A stretch of 64,000 bases of DNA from Erythrobacter dokdonensis DSW-74 (GCF_001677335.1 NZ_LZYB01000002.1:372001-436000); one strand, 5' to 3'; positions 51,948 to 61,800 are shown, numbered from the stretch's first letter. The notes: a model not told the origin generated them from the letters alone. Numbers and translations are program-made.

Positions 51948-53267
51948 ATGAAACTGGGTTTCGCATTGGCCACAGCGAGCGCTTTTGCGTTGATGGCGGC
52001 GCCGGCACAGGCGAACGAATTGCGTGATGCGGTGGCCGCCGACATGCCGGGCCTGGTAGAGCTCTATCAGGATCTTCACGCCAATCCGGAGCTGTCCTTT
52101 CAGGAGTTCGAGACCGCGAAGAAGCTCGCTTCCCGCGCCCGCGCACTGGGCTTCGAGGTGACCGAAGGCGTCGGCAAGACCGGTGTGGTCGCGGTGATGA
52201 AGAACGGCGCCGGGCCGGTTGTGATGCTGCGTGCCGACATGGACGGGCTGCCGGTGATCGAGCAGACCGGGCTGCCCTTCGCGTCCAAGCGCAAGGGCGT
52301 GCCTGCAAGCGGGATCGAGACCGGCATCATGCACGCCTGCGGCCACGACACCCATATGACCGCGTGGATCGGCACCGCCCAGCTGCTGGCCGAGCGCCGC
52401 GACCAGTGGTCGGGAACGTTGGTGATGATCCTCCAGCCCGCCGAGGAAATCGGCGAGGGCGCCAAGGCGATGCTCGATGACGGGCTCTACACCCGCTTTC
52501 CCAAGCCCGACTATGTGCTGGGCTTTCACGATGCCGCGCAATTTCCGGCTGGGATGATCGGCTATTCCAAGGGCTTTGCGCTCGCTAACGTCGATTCCGT
52601 CGATGTGGTGGTGCCGGGGGTGGGCGGGCACGGCGCCTATCCGCACACCACCAAGGATCCGATCGTCATTGCCTCGAACATTGTCACCCGCCTTCAAACG
52701 CTGGTGAGCCGCGAGCTCGATCCGCAGGAGCCCGCCGTGGTGACCGTCGGCAGCTTTCAGGCCGGGGCCAAGCACAACATCATTCCCGACGAGGCACGCC
52801 TGCAGATTACCGTGCGCTCCTATGCCGACGAGACCCGGCAGCATCTGCTTGAAGGGATCGCCCGGATCGCGCGGGGGGAGGCGCTCGCCGCCGGAATGCC
52901 CGAGGACAAGCTGCCCAGAGTGACGGTGCAGGACCCCTATACGCCTGCGACCTACAACACGCCCGAATTCACGGACCGCGTGATGGCAGGGCTCAAGACC
53001 CGCTTCGAAGGCCGGGTGATGGAAACCCCGCCGGTGATGGGTGGGGAGGACTTCAGCCAGTATTATCGCGCTGACCGGGAGAACGTAGAGTCGCTGATCT
53101 TTTGGGTCGGCGGGGTGCCGCAGGCCGAGTGGGAGAAGGCAGAGAAGGGCGAAATCGCGCTGCCTTCGCTGCATTCGCCGTTCTGGGCGCCCGATGCGCC
53201 TGTTGTGATCGCTACCGCGACTGAAGCGATGACGGCGGCGACGCTCGACCTGATGAAGAAGGGCTAA
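51948..53267 (+). CDS. M20 family amidohydrolase (hippurate-hydrolase-like), exported
   Basis: A 439-aa metallo-amidohydrolase. The signal peptide is MKLGFALATASAFALMAAPAQA, so it is periplasmic. Metal ligands are in MLRADMDGLPV, HACGHDTHM, QPAEEIGEG and a C-terminal GGEDFSQYY. The dimerisation lid domain is typical (GVGGHGAYPHTTKDP). It would hydrolyse N-acyl amino acids or amidated metabolites. It lies 30 nt after the SLC13-type transporter. Confidence 0.92.
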   Translation: MKLGFALATASAFALMAAPAQANELRDAVAADMPGLVELYQDLHANPELSFQEFETAKKLASRARALGFEVTEGVGKTGVVAVMKNGAGPVVMLRADMDGLPVIEQTGLPFASKRKGVPASGIETGIMHACGHDTHMTAWIGTAQLLAERRDQWSGTLVMILQPAEEIGEGAKAMLDDGLYTRFPKPDYVLGFHDAAQFPAGMIGYSKGFALANVDSVDVVVPGVGGHGAYPHTTKDPIVIASNIVTRLQTLVSRELDPQEPAVVTVGSFQAGAKHNIIPDEARLQITVRSYADETRQHLLEGIARIARGEALAAGMPEDKLPRVTVQDPYTPATYNTPEFTDRVMAGLKTRFEGRVMETPPVMGGEDFSQYYRADRENVESLIFWVGGVPQAEWEKAEKGEIALPSLHSPFWAPDAPVVIATATEAMTAATLDLMKKG

Positions 53268-53352
53268 CGATTACCGTCCTCAAGAAGCGTAGCGGTAGGA
53301 CCACGAAATTCGGCCGCCGGAACGCCCCCTGGAGGAGCATCCCGACGGCCGT

Positions 53353-53370
53353 TTCTCCTCCCCAGGAGAA
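53353..53370. repeat. Hairpin between the M20 gene and the small conserved gene
   Basis: TTCTCCT and AGGAGAA form a perfect 7-bp stem around CCCC in the 128-nt convergent spacer. There is no clear T-run on either side, so it is a weak candidate for a bidirectional terminator or a small intergenic repeat. Confidence 0.35.
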
Positions 53371-53395
53371 CTGTTGAAGGGGTGAGGCCTCTGCC

Positions 53396-53581
53396 TCAGC
53401 TGCCCGAGGGGACGTAGGTCCCGAGGCGGTGGTGCAGGGCATTGATCTTGGCGAGTTCCTCGCGGTCCTCGGTGTTGCGGGCGTGGCTTTCGAGCGCGCG
53501 GCGCAGCAGCTTCATGTCGGCGGTCGAAAGCAGTGCGCGGGCGCGGGCCGGTTCGGTCTTGGGGGTATCTGTATCGCTCAT
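53396..53581 (-). CDS. Small conserved hypothetical protein
   Basis: A 61-aa, charged protein (MSDTDTPKTEPARARALLST, then LLRRALESHARNTEDREELA and ending GTYVPSGS). The start at 53581 has GAGGAG upstream, and an in-frame extension to 53647 lacks one. It is helical and soluble with no recognised domain. It lies downstream of the isocitrate lyase gene on the same strand. Confidence 0.7.
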   Translation of the reverse strand: MSDTDTPKTEPARARALLSTADMKLLRRALESHARNTEDREELAKINALHHRLGTYVPSGS

Positions 53582-53675
53582 CGTCACTCTCCTCGGGTGA
53601 ATACCCCGAGTCCTTAGGCGGTTCGGTGGGGAACCGGAAGGCTGCAAATCCGCAGCCCTCCGGCCTTGTCCCCGA

Positions 53676-55274
53676 TCAAGCCGCCTCGAACTGGTTCATC
53701 GTGTTGTGCGCACCGCCCGCCTTCAGAGCGGCTTCCCCGGCGAAGTATTCCTTGTGATCATCGCCGATGTCGCTGCCGGCCATGTTCTGGTGCTTCACGC
53801 AGGCGATGCCTTCGCGGATTTCCTTGCGCTGCACGTTCTTGACGTAGCCGAGCATCGCCTGCTCGCCGAAGTACTCGCGCGCGAGGTTGTCGGTCGAAAG
53901 CGCCGCGGTGTGATAGGTCGGCAGGGTGATGAGGTGGTGGAAGATGCCGGCCCGCGCCGCGCCGTCGCGCTGGAAGGTGCGGATCTTCTCGTCGGCCTCG
54001 GCGGCCAGTTCGGTGCCGTCGTAGTCGACGCTCATCAACCGGTCGCGTTCATAGGCCGAGACATCCTTGCCCGCGGCTTCCCACGCATCGAAGATCTGCT
54101 GGCGGAAATTCAGCGTCCAGTTGAAGCTGGGCGAGTTGTTGTAGACGAGCTTGGCATTGGGCACGACTTCGCGGATGCGGTCGACCATCTTGGCGATCTG
54201 CTCGACGTGGGGCTTTTCGGTCTCGATCCAGAGCAGGTCGGCGCCGTTCTGGAGCGAGGTGATGCAGTCGAGCACGACGCGGTCCTCGCCCGTGCCGGGG
54301 CGGAACTGGTAGAGGTTCGAAGGCAGGCGCTTGGGGGCGAGCAGCTTGCCGTCGCGGCTGATGAAGACCTGGCCATTGGTGATGTTGGCCGGATCGACTT
54401 CATCGGCATCCAGGAAGGCGTTGTACTGGTCACCCAGATCGCCCGGTTCCTTTGAATAGGCGATCTGCTTGGTGAGGCCGGCGCCCAGCGAGTCGGTGCG
54501 GGCAACGATGATCCCGTCTTCCACGCCCATTTCGAGGAAGGCATGGCGGCAGGCGCGGATCTTCTGGAGGAAGTCCTCGTGCGGCACAGTGACCTTGCCA
54601 TCCTGGTGGCCGCACTGCTTTTCGTCCGAGACCTGGTTTTCGATCTGCAGCGCGCAGGCGCCCGCTTCGATCATCTTCTTGGCGAGCAGATAGGTTGCCT
54701 CGGCGTTGCCGAAGCCCGCATCAATGTCGGCGATGATCGGCACCACGTGGGTTTCGTAGTTGTCGATGGCGTTCTCCAGCCGCTTGGCCTCGACCGCGTC
54801 TCCTGCTTCGCGGGCTTTGTCGAGCGCGCGGAACATCATGCCCAGTTCGCGGGCGTCGGCCTGCTTCAGGAAGGTGTAAAGCTCCTCGATCAGCGCGGGC
54901 ACCGAGGTCTTCTCGTGCATCGACTGGTCGGGAAGCGGGCCGAATTCGCTGCGCAATGCGGCGACCATCCAGCCCGACAGGTAGAGGTAGCGCTGCTTGG
55001 TGGTGCCGAAGTGCTTCTTGATCGCGATCATCTTCTGCTGCGCGATGAAACCGTGCCAGCAGCCCAGCGACTGGGTGTACTTGGCCGGGTCGGCATCATA
55101 GGCGGCCATGTCGGCGCGCATGATCTTGGCGGTGTACTTGGCGATGTCGAGCCCGGTGGCGAAGCGGTTTTGGATCACCATGCGGGCGGCGTTTTCGGGA
55201 TCAATCGCGGCCCAGCTCGGCCCGTTTGCGGTGACGATTTCGCGCATCCGGGTGATGGTGTTCTGGTAGGTCAT
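53676..55274 (-). CDS. aceA: Isocitrate lyase
   Basis: A 532-aa isocitrate lyase of the long Pseudomonas-like form, the first enzyme of the glyoxylate shunt. The catalytic Cys is C221 in DEKQCGHQDGKV. Other motifs are IIADIDAGFGNAEATYLLAK, IVARTDSLGAG and LVYNNSPSFNW. It is divergent from a RamB/ScfR-type regulator gene, the usual control arrangement. Malate synthase is not in the window. GAGAAGCAA precedes the start. Confidence 0.97.
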   Translation of the reverse strand: MTYQNTITRMREIVTANGPSWAAIDPENAARMVIQNRFATGLDIAKYTAKIMRADMAAYDADPAKYTQSLGCWHGFIAQQKMIAIKKHFGTTKQRYLYLSGWMVAALRSEFGPLPDQSMHEKTSVPALIEELYTFLKQADARELGMMFRALDKAREAGDAVEAKRLENAIDNYETHVVPIIADIDAGFGNAEATYLLAKKMIEAGACALQIENQVSDEKQCGHQDGKVTVPHEDFLQKIRACRHAFLEMGVEDGIIVARTDSLGAGLTKQIAYSKEPGDLGDQYNAFLDADEVDPANITNGQVFISRDGKLLAPKRLPSNLYQFRPGTGEDRVVLDCITSLQNGADLLWIETEKPHVEQIAKMVDRIREVVPNAKLVYNNSPSFNWTLNFRQQIFDAWEAAGKDVSAYERDRLMSVDYDGTELAAEADEKIRTFQRDGAARAGIFHHLITLPTYHTAALSTDNLAREYFGEQAMLGYVKNVQRKEIREGIACVKHQNMAGSDIGDDHKEYFAGEAALKAGGAHNTMNQFEAA

Positions 55275-55421
55275 TTGCTTCTCCTGTCCATCCTGGGGAG
55301 TGGAGCGGGCCGAAAGGGACTCGCGCCATCGGATGGGCAGGCTTTGGCGTTTTGCGGCGCAGCAAGACAGGAAAAATTACAAAAAATCGTGTCGCTATCC
55401 CGACATTTGCCCAAGATCTTG

Positions 55422-55445
55422 TGTAAATTAGTAATGTAATTTACA
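55422..55445. promoter_or_regulatory. Inverted-repeat operator in the aceA-regulator promoter region
   Basis: TGTAAATTA and TAATTTACA form a perfect 9-bp inverted repeat with a 6-nt spacer. It ends 7 bp before the regulator's start codon at 55453, so its occupancy would block that gene's transcription or translation. A partial repeat ATTACAAAA near 55371-55379, closer to aceA, resembles the right arm. The divergent spacer is 178 bp. Confidence 0.75.
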
Positions 55446-55452
55446 AAACGTC

Positions 55453-56808
55453 ATGATCGACAGCAACCTGCTCGCCGGGCCTGCCTTGCGCCGTCTGCGT
55501 AAGCGCGAGGGTCTCACTCAGGCCGCCATGGCCGCTGCACTTGGCATTTCGCCCTCCTATCTCAATCTTATCGAGCGCAACCAGCGCCCGCTTTCCGCCC
55601 GCGTCCTGGTGCAGGTGATAGAGCGTTTCGATTTCGATCCCCGGTCGCTGCGCGAGGACGACGCGATCGGCGGGCTCGACGGGTTGGTGCGGCGCATGGC
55701 GGACAGGCGTTTCGCGGATCTCGGCATCGACCGCGAAGAGGTTCAGGAGTTCCTCGCCGCGGCGCCCCAGATCGCTGCCGCCTTCGCCCGATTATATGAT
55801 CAGGCAGGCAGTGGTCCGGCCGCGGAAGGCGAAGATGCCTCGGCAGTTGCTCGCCGCGCGATCGAGCGCTGGCAGAACCACTTTGCCGATCTTGACCATG
55901 CCGCCGAAGATCTGGCCGACGAACTTCGACTCTCGCGCGGTGAAATCAGCGCCGCTCTGGGCGAGCGACTGCGCGAAAAGCACCGCATCACTGTGCGCAT
56001 CCTGCCCGCAGAGGTCATGCCCGGTCAGGTCCATCGGCTCGACCTGCATGCACGCCAGCTGCAGTTGTCCGAGATGCTGCCAGGCGCGGCGCGGCGCTTC
56101 CAGATCGCCCGGCAGGTCGGTGCGCTGGAGATGCGGGAGGGTATCGAGACGTTGGTGGCCGGAGCCAATCTGCCATCCGCCGAGGCGCGAAGTATCTTTC
56201 GCGAGCACATCACCGATTACCTCGCTGGTGCGCTGCTGCTTCCTTATCGTCGCTTCCTGCGTGCCTGCGAGCAGACTGGCTATGATCTGGCGGTGCTCCA
56301 GCGCCGTTTCGCGGTGAGCTTCGATCAGGCGGCGCGCAGGCTTACTACCCTCGGGCGCGTGGGCGAACGCGGCTTGCCGTTCTTCATGGCGATCATCGAC
56401 CGGGCTGGCAGGCTGGCGGATTTTACCGCGGGCGGGGCAGGCGCTCTCTATCCGCTCGAAGGAGCGCGCTGGCCGGCATGGATCCCTTACGCCGCTTTCG
56501 AACGGCCAGGAACAGTGCTGACCCAGGCGGTCACTTTCGGCGAAGGCGAGGCGGCGCCGCGCCACTGGTTCACCATCACCCGTACGGTCGACGGTGACGG
56601 CGTGATGTGCACCGCCCGCCGTGCGGTGGTGCTGGGGATCGAAGCACGCTTTGCCGGAGAGCTCGCCTATGCGCGCGGGGTATCGCTGGATCCGGCAGAT
56701 GCGGTGCCGCTGGGCACGCCCTGCCTGCGTTGCGGACGGGCCGAATGTCTGACCCCGGCTCCGTCCCGCATGGCCAGTGCCCTGCCGCGCCCCAGGCAGA
56801 TATCCTGA
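55453..56808 (+). CDS. XRE-family regulator of the RamB/ScfR type (glyoxylate/short-chain fatty acid control)
   Basis: A 451-aa regulator. It has an N-terminal Xre helix-turn-helix (about residues 10-65, LRKREGLTQAAMAAALGISPSYLNLIERN by position), then an IrrE/DUF955-like region. Its C-terminus has a Cys motif, GTPCLRCGRAECL, typical of the short-chain fatty acyl regulator family (DUF2083). RamB of Corynebacterium controls aceA and aceB. Its position divergent from aceA and the palindrome between them make it the likely regulator of isocitrate lyase. The inducer is probably an acyl-CoA, by family analogy. Confidence 0.87.
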   Translation: MIDSNLLAGPALRRLRKREGLTQAAMAAALGISPSYLNLIERNQRPLSARVLVQVIERFDFDPRSLREDDAIGGLDGLVRRMADRRFADLGIDREEVQEFLAAAPQIAAAFARLYDQAGSGPAAEGEDASAVARRAIERWQNHFADLDHAAEDLADELRLSRGEISAALGERLREKHRITVRILPAEVMPGQVHRLDLHARQLQLSEMLPGAARRFQIARQVGALEMREGIETLVAGANLPSAEARSIFREHITDYLAGALLLPYRRFLRACEQTGYDLAVLQRRFAVSFDQAARRLTTLGRVGERGLPFFMAIIDRAGRLADFTAGGAGALYPLEGARWPAWIPYAAFERPGTVLTQAVTFGEGEAAPRHWFTITRTVDGDGVMCTARRAVVLGIEARFAGELAYARGVSLDPADAVPLGTPCLRCGRAECLTPAPSRMASALPRPRQIS

Positions 56809-56855
56809 TGCGGCATTAACCCTGGGCAACCGCGGAAAAGCGGCATTTGCAGGTG

Positions 56856-56899
56856 GTGTAAAGTTTACCGACACTTAAGGTCTGGGCACTAGACCGGCA
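56856..56899 (+). promoter_or_regulatory. Candidate PEP-CTERM box and sigma-54 promoter of the epsB-prsKR operon
   Basis: At 56856-56874 lies GTGTAAAGTTTACCGACAC, with outer GTGT/ACAC symmetry and an inner palindrome GTAAAGTTTAC. Ten bases further, at 56884-56899, is GGGCACTAGACCGGCA, which matches the -24/-12 consensus at the invariant GG and GC with correct 10-nt separation. From memory, a TGTAA...CCGACA box is associated with PEP-CTERM regulators. The response regulator of this operon is a sigma-54 activator. The first gene starts at 56928. Confidence 0.6.
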
Positions 56900-56927
56900 G
56901 GCGGACCCCACAAGAAAGCCGCCTCCG

Positions 56928-58313
56928 ATGATCCGCCTGTTCAAGCACTACATTCCGCATGCCGTGCTGCTGCTCGGATTGCTGGACCTTGTGTTGCTTG
57001 TGTTGGCGAGCGAACTGGCGTGGCAGCTTCGTGCAGCCCAGATCGGGATGCACGTGGATCATTTCGCGACCCGCTGGATGCCGCTTACCGGCACGGCCAT
57101 CATCATCTGGCTGGCGATGATCGCAGTCGGGGTTTACGGTCCAAATGCCTTGCGATCCCTGCGGTTTGCCGGGGCCAGATTGCTCGTCGCGATCAGCCTC
57201 GGGATCATCGCGCTGGCAGTGATCGACTTCGTTTTTCCCAGCGACTTCTTCTGGCGATCGACCCTGCTTTACACCATGGCGCTTGCAATTGTGGTGCTGG
57301 TGACGGATCGCATTCTTCTGACCAGCTTCCTCGGGTCCTCGGCCTTCCGGCGGCGGGTCATGGTCTTGGGGGCAGGCGACCGCGCGCAGCGGCTAAGGAG
57401 TCTCAGCGAAAAGCCTGAAGCCGGTTTTGCAATCGTCGCCTATATCGCGATGAGCGACGACCAGCGCATCGTCGAGGAGGCTATTCCGCGCGCGGCAATC
57501 CATGATCTGGGGCGTTTCGTCGAGAACCTCGGGGTCAGCGAGGTTGTGCTGGCGCTGCAGGAGCGTCGCAACGCACTGCCGCTGAAGGATCTGCTGCGGA
57601 TCAAGACCAAGGGCGTGCATGTCAACGATTTCTCCAGCTTTCTCGAGCGGGAGACGGGCCGGGTCGATCTCGACACGGTCAACCCCAGCTGGCTGATCTT
57701 CTCCGACGGATTTTCGAGCGGCCGGATGCTGTCGAGCGCGGTCAAGCGCATCTTCGACATCCTTGCCAGTTCGGTGCTGCTTGCGCTGACCCTGCCGATT
57801 ATCGCGCTGTTCGCCCTGCTGGTGAAGCTCGACAGCGAGGGGCCGGCCTTCTTCCGCCAGCAGCGTGTCGGTCTTTACGGCGAACCTTTCACCCTGGTGA
57901 AGCTGCGTTCGATGCGGACCGATGCCGAAAAGGACGGTGCCAGGTGGGCGGAGGAAAACGATCCGCGCATCACCCGGCTCGGTCGCTTCATCCGCAAGGT
58001 CAGGATTGACGAACTGCCGCAGACCTGGAGCGTGCTCAAGGGTCAAATGAGCTTTGTCGGTCCAAGGCCCGAGGTTCCGCGCTTTGTCGAGAGCCTCGAA
58101 CAGGAAATCCCCTTCTACGGGGAACGCCACATGGTGAAGCCCGGCATTACCGGGTGGGCGCAGATCAACTATCCCTATGGCGCCTCCGTCGATGATAGCC
58201 GGCGCAAGCTCGAATATGATCTTTACTATGCGAAGAACTACACGCCCTTCCTCGACTTCGTGATCCTGTTGCAGACTGTGCGAGTGATCCTGTGGCCGGA
58301 GGGCGTGCGGTGA
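56928..58313 (+). CDS. Exopolysaccharide sugar transferase, EpsB-like (XrtA/PEP-CTERM type)
   Basis: A 461-aa polyprenyl-phosphate sugar-1-phosphate transferase. It has five N-terminal hydrophobic segments, a soluble middle with VMVLGAGDRAQRL, and a C-terminal bacterial sugar transferase domain: a membrane anchor (about residues 285-305), then ALLVKLDSEGPAFFRQQRVG, FTLVKLRSMRTDAE and RKVRIDELPQTWSVLKGQMS. It would start export-polysaccharide assembly on undecaprenyl phosphate. The stop overlaps the PrsK start (GTGA). It is the EpsB_2 type linked to the exosortase system. Confidence 0.88.
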   Translation: MIRLFKHYIPHAVLLLGLLDLVLLVLASELAWQLRAAQIGMHVDHFATRWMPLTGTAIIIWLAMIAVGVYGPNALRSLRFAGARLLVAISLGIIALAVIDFVFPSDFFWRSTLLYTMALAIVVLVTDRILLTSFLGSSAFRRRVMVLGAGDRAQRLRSLSEKPEAGFAIVAYIAMSDDQRIVEEAIPRAAIHDLGRFVENLGVSEVVLALQERRNALPLKDLLRIKTKGVHVNDFSSFLERETGRVDLDTVNPSWLIFSDGFSSGRMLSSAVKRIFDILASSVLLALTLPIIALFALLVKLDSEGPAFFRQQRVGLYGEPFTLVKLRSMRTDAEKDGARWAEENDPRITRLGRFIRKVRIDELPQTWSVLKGQMSFVGPRPEVPRFVESLEQEIPFYGERHMVKPGITGWAQINYPYGASVDDSRRKLEYDLYYAKNYTPFLDFVILLQTVRVILWPEGVR

Positions 58314-60436
58314 CGACCTTCGCGGGATATATGGCGTTTGCACCGCTCGTCGCTTCATTTGCCGGCGCGCTGCTCGGTTTTGGCGCAACGATCTGGCTAT
58401 GGCAGTGCGGCGATCGCGCGCGCCCCGACCGCTTGCCGCTTGCGATTGCGAGCCTGTTGGCCGGAACAGGGTGTGCCGTGACCGCGGCGCTGGGGCCGGA
58501 AAGCATATTGGATGTTCCCTTCATCATCGCGCGCAATCTGGCCTTGTTTGCAGCCATATTCGCGATGTTCAGCGCCGATGGCCGGGCAGCGAGCCTCAAG
58601 CCGATCCGGCCTTTGATCATAACACTGGTGATGGTGCAGCTATGCCAGCCCTTGGTGCTGATACTGGAGCTGCGCGCCACATCCGTTCCCGCCCTGGCAC
58701 AGCTGGCTTTCGAGGTCAGACTGCTGATCGATCTGCTGATGGCGATCGGAGCGCTCATGCTCCTGCACAATCTCTATGCCGGTGCAGCGGTCGCGTCGCG
58801 CTATCTCCTGCGCTGGACGGTAATCGGCCTGTCAGGGATTTTTGCCTATGATCTGAATCTCGCCACCATTGCCTATCTGGGGGGTGAGTATCCGCCGCTG
58901 CTGCGCGACTTGCGCGGCCTTTTTGCGGCGGTGATGGGGGTCTTGTTCGCGCTCGGTGTCAACCCTGTCGGACCGCGGGTCCAGTTCAGTCCCTCGCGCG
59001 CGGTTACCTTTCGCACCCTCTCGCTGCTTCTCATCGGCAGCTATCTGGCGCTGATGTTTCTGGTAGCCAAGTCGCTTCCGCTGATTGGCGGCGACTTTGC
59101 CCGCACCGCGCAAGTGGTTTTTCTGATGCTGGCGGCAGGTGCGGCGATCATGGCGCTTCCCTCGCCCCGGCTGCGTGCCTGGCTTAGGGTCACAGCGACC
59201 AAGCACCTGTTCCAGCATCGCTACGATTATCGCGAGGAATGGCTGCGTTTCACCCGTACTATCGGCCGTGGTGGCAAGCACAGCGCAAGTCTGGAGGAGC
59301 GCGCGGTCAAGGCATTGGCTGACATTACCGAGAGCCCGGCAGGCCTGCTGCTCATGCCCAACGAAGAGGCACAACTGGAGCTGACCGCGCGCTGGAACTG
59401 GCCCACTATCGCGGTTCCGGCGATTGCCGGTGACCATCTGCTTTCCGCCCTGTTCGAGCAGCACCAGATCATCATCGCGCTCGACGAAGCGCGCAGCGGG
59501 ATCGACCATCATGGCGAAACCCCGCACATTCCCGGATGGCTGGCCGACGCCGAGGACGTGTGGGCAATGGTTCCGCTTATCCATTTCGATCGGCTGGTGG
59601 GCGTAGTCGTGCTGGCCCGGCCTCGGATCGAACGCCGGCTTGACTGGGAGGACTTCGACCTCCTGCGCGTCGCCGGACAGCAGCTTGCAAGTTACCTGTC
59701 CGAGCAGGCGGGCCAGCAAGCGTTGATGGACGCGAGCCGGTTCGACGATTTCAACCGCCGCATGGCCTTCGTGATGCATGACATCAAGAACCTCGCCAGC
59801 CAGCTCTCGCTGCTTGCGGCCAATGCCCAGAAGCACGCCGACAATCCCGCGTTCCGCGCGGACATGTTGGTGACATTGCGCAATTCGGCAGACAAGCTTT
59901 CCGCACTGCTGGCCCGGCTCGGGCGCTACGGGTCGAACCCGATGCAGGATGTGCGGAGTATTGATCTTGCCGAGCTTGCCCGCAGCCTTGCCGAGCGTTT
60001 TCGCCCGGTACATCCCGTCTTGCTGACCCGTGACGAGAGTGTGCACGTGATGGGCAATTCCGAGGCTCTGGAACAGACCTTGGTTCATCTCGTGCAGAAC
60101 GCGATCGACGCCAGCGATCCGGAAATGCCGGTATGCATCGACGTCTCCGCTGAAGGCCTGCACGGGATGATCGAAGTGATCGATACAGGCTGCGGGATGA
60201 GCCCCGAATTCGTGCGCAGTGGCCTGTTTAAGCCCTTCGTCTCGTCCAAGCCAGGGGGCTTCGGTATCGGCGCCTTCGAGGCCCGCGAACTTGTCAAGGC
60301 CATGGGCGGGCGGGTTACCGTCGAATCGCGCGAAGGCTTGGGGACCCGCTTCAGCGTTGTGCTGCCGCTGGCCGATGCGGTTCGCCTGCTGGACGGACAG
60401 AATGGAAATGATCCATCAAAGCAGGAGGTTGCCTGA
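58310..60436 (+). CDS. prsK: PEP-CTERM system histidine kinase PrsK
   Basis: A 708-aa membrane sensor kinase. About eight N-terminal hydrophobic segments (residues 5-290) are followed by a GAF-like region around SPAGLLLMPNEEAQL. A histidine-kinase core follows, with phosphoacceptor H490 in FVMHDIKNLASQLS, N-box LVHLVQNAIDAS and G-boxes IDTGCGMS and GGFGIGAFEARELV. The GTG start at 58310 overlaps the previous stop and is preferred to ATG at 58331. Its stop overlaps the PrsR start. Together they form the XrtA-associated two-component pair. Confidence 0.9.
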   Translation: MTTFAGYMAFAPLVASFAGALLGFGATIWLWQCGDRARPDRLPLAIASLLAGTGCAVTAALGPESILDVPFIIARNLALFAAIFAMFSADGRAASLKPIRPLIITLVMVQLCQPLVLILELRATSVPALAQLAFEVRLLIDLLMAIGALMLLHNLYAGAAVASRYLLRWTVIGLSGIFAYDLNLATIAYLGGEYPPLLRDLRGLFAAVMGVLFALGVNPVGPRVQFSPSRAVTFRTLSLLLIGSYLALMFLVAKSLPLIGGDFARTAQVVFLMLAAGAAIMALPSPRLRAWLRVTATKHLFQHRYDYREEWLRFTRTIGRGGKHSASLEERAVKALADITESPAGLLLMPNEEAQLELTARWNWPTIAVPAIAGDHLLSALFEQHQIIIALDEARSGIDHHGETPHIPGWLADAEDVWAMVPLIHFDRLVGVVVLARPRIERRLDWEDFDLLRVAGQQLASYLSEQAGQQALMDASRFDDFNRRMAFVMHDIKNLASQLSLLAANAQKHADNPAFRADMLVTLRNSADKLSALLARLGRYGSNPMQDVRSIDLAELARSLAERFRPVHPVLLTRDESVHVMGNSEALEQTLVHLVQNAIDASDPEMPVCIDVSAEGLHGMIEVIDTGCGMSPEFVRSGLFKPFVSSKPGGFGIGAFEARELVKAMGGRVTVESREGLGTRFSVVLPLADAVRLLDGQNGNDPSKQEVA

Positions 60437-61800
60437 TGGCCGACAAGAAACCCCCCTTGCTCGTGATCGAGGACGATCCGGGCCTGCAGGCCCAGCTCAA
60501 ATGGTCCTATGACGATTTCGAGGTGATCGTGGCCGGAGACCGCGACTCAGCGCTTGCCGCATTGCGGGCAGAAATGCCGGCGGTGGTCACGCTCGATCTC
60601 GGCCTGCCCCCCGATCCCGACGGCACCAGCGAAGGCTTTGCGGTGCTTGATGCGATCATGGCGCTGAAGCCGGATACCAAGGTGATCGTGGCAAGCGGTC
60701 ATGGTGCGCGCGAAAGCACGTTGCAGGCGATCGAGCGTGGAGCCTACGACTTCTATCAGAAACCGCTCGATATCGACGCGCTCGGTCTGATCGTGAGGCG
60801 TGCGTTCAACCTGCACCAGATCGAACAGGAAAATCGCCGACTCCTTGCCAGCGCGAATGCCGACAAGACTGTGCTTGGCCGGCTCATCACCGGTGCGCCG
60901 GAGATGGTCAAGGTCGCCCGCACCATAGAGCGCGTTGCCAAGACTTCGGTTTCCGTGATGCTGCTGGGCGCGAGCGGCACTGGCAAGGAACTTCTGGCCA
61001 GGGGCCTTCACGATGCAAGCGACCGTGCCGACGGTCCGTTCATCGCCATCAATTGCGCCGCGATTCCGGAGAATCTGCTCGAAAGCGAACTGTTCGGGCA
61101 TGAGAAGGGTGCATTCACCGGAGCGGTCAAGACCACAGAAGGCAAGATCGAAAGCGCCAATGGCGGCACGCTGTTTCTTGACGAGGTTGGCGATATCCCG
61201 CTCCCCCTTCAGGTCAAGCTGCTGCGTTTCCTCCAGGAGCGTACCATCGAGCGCATCGGTGGACGCCGGGCAATTGCGGTCAATACCCGGATCGTGTGCG
61301 CCACCCACCAGGACCTAGAGAGCATGATTTCCGCAGGCAGTTTCCGCGAGGACCTCTTCTATCGCCTCGCGGAAATCGTGGTACGCATCCCCAGCCTGGC
61401 CGAGCGCCACGGCGATCCGGTGCTGCTTGCGAAGGTGTTCCTCAAGCGTTTTGCCGCAGAGATGAATCCGTCTGTCACCGGTTTTGCCGCAGATGCGCTT
61501 GCCGCGATCGACGCGCACGACTGGCCGGGCAATGTTCGCGAGCTTGAGAACCGCGTGAAGCGTGCTGTCATCATGGCGGAGGGAAAACTTGTCCATGCCG
61601 AGGATCTCGACTTCGGTGATGCGGAGAGTGACAGCGCAGATGTGCTCAATCTCAAGGCCGCGCGCGAGGCCGCCGATCGCCGGGTCATCCGTCATGCGCT
61701 GGCGCGCAGCGAAGGCAATATCTCCAGCACTGCCAAGCTGCTCGGGATCAGCCGGCCGACGCTCTATGACCTTATCAGGCAGTATGACCTCCAGACCTAG
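60436..61800 (+). CDS. prsR: PEP-CTERM-box sigma-54 response regulator PrsR
   Basis: A 454-aa NtrC-type activator. Receiver domain with D54 in [13 protein letters not shown]+ domain with Walker A GASGTGKE, the sigma-54 contact loop GAFTGA, and Walker [12 protein letters not shown]-terminal Fis-type helix-turn-helix ([20 protein letters not shown]). It is encoded by TGATG overlap with PrsK. It would activate -24/-12 promoters of polysaccharide and PEP-CTERM genes, probably including its own. Confidence 0.94.
   Translation: MADKKPPLLVIEDDPGLQAQLKWSYDDFEVIVAGDRDSALAALRAEMPAVVTLDLGLPPDPDGTSEGFAVLDAIMALKPDTKVIVASGHGARESTLQAIERGAYDFYQKPLDIDALGLIVRRAFNLHQIEQENRRLLASANADKTVLGRLITGAPEMVKVARTIERVAKTSVSVMLLGASGTGKELLARGLHDASDRADGPFIAINCAAIPENLLESELFGHEKGAFTGAVKTTEGKIESANGGTLFLDEVGDIPLPLQVKLLRFLQERTIERIGGRRAIAVNTRIVCATHQDLESMISAGSFREDLFYRLAEIVVRIPSLAERHGDPVLLAKVFLKRFAAEMNPSVTGFAADALAAIDAHDWPGNVRELENRVKRAVIMAEGKLVHAEDLDFGDAESDSADVLNLKAAREAADRRVIRHALARSEGNISSTAKLLGISRPTLYDLIRQYDLQT

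Noticed and set aside
49867..52308. An 813-codon minus-strand frame over tRNA-Leu and the SLC13 gene.
   Set aside because: It crosses a tRNA and is rich in His/Arg/Gln, as expected for antisense; the plus strand encodes a transporter.
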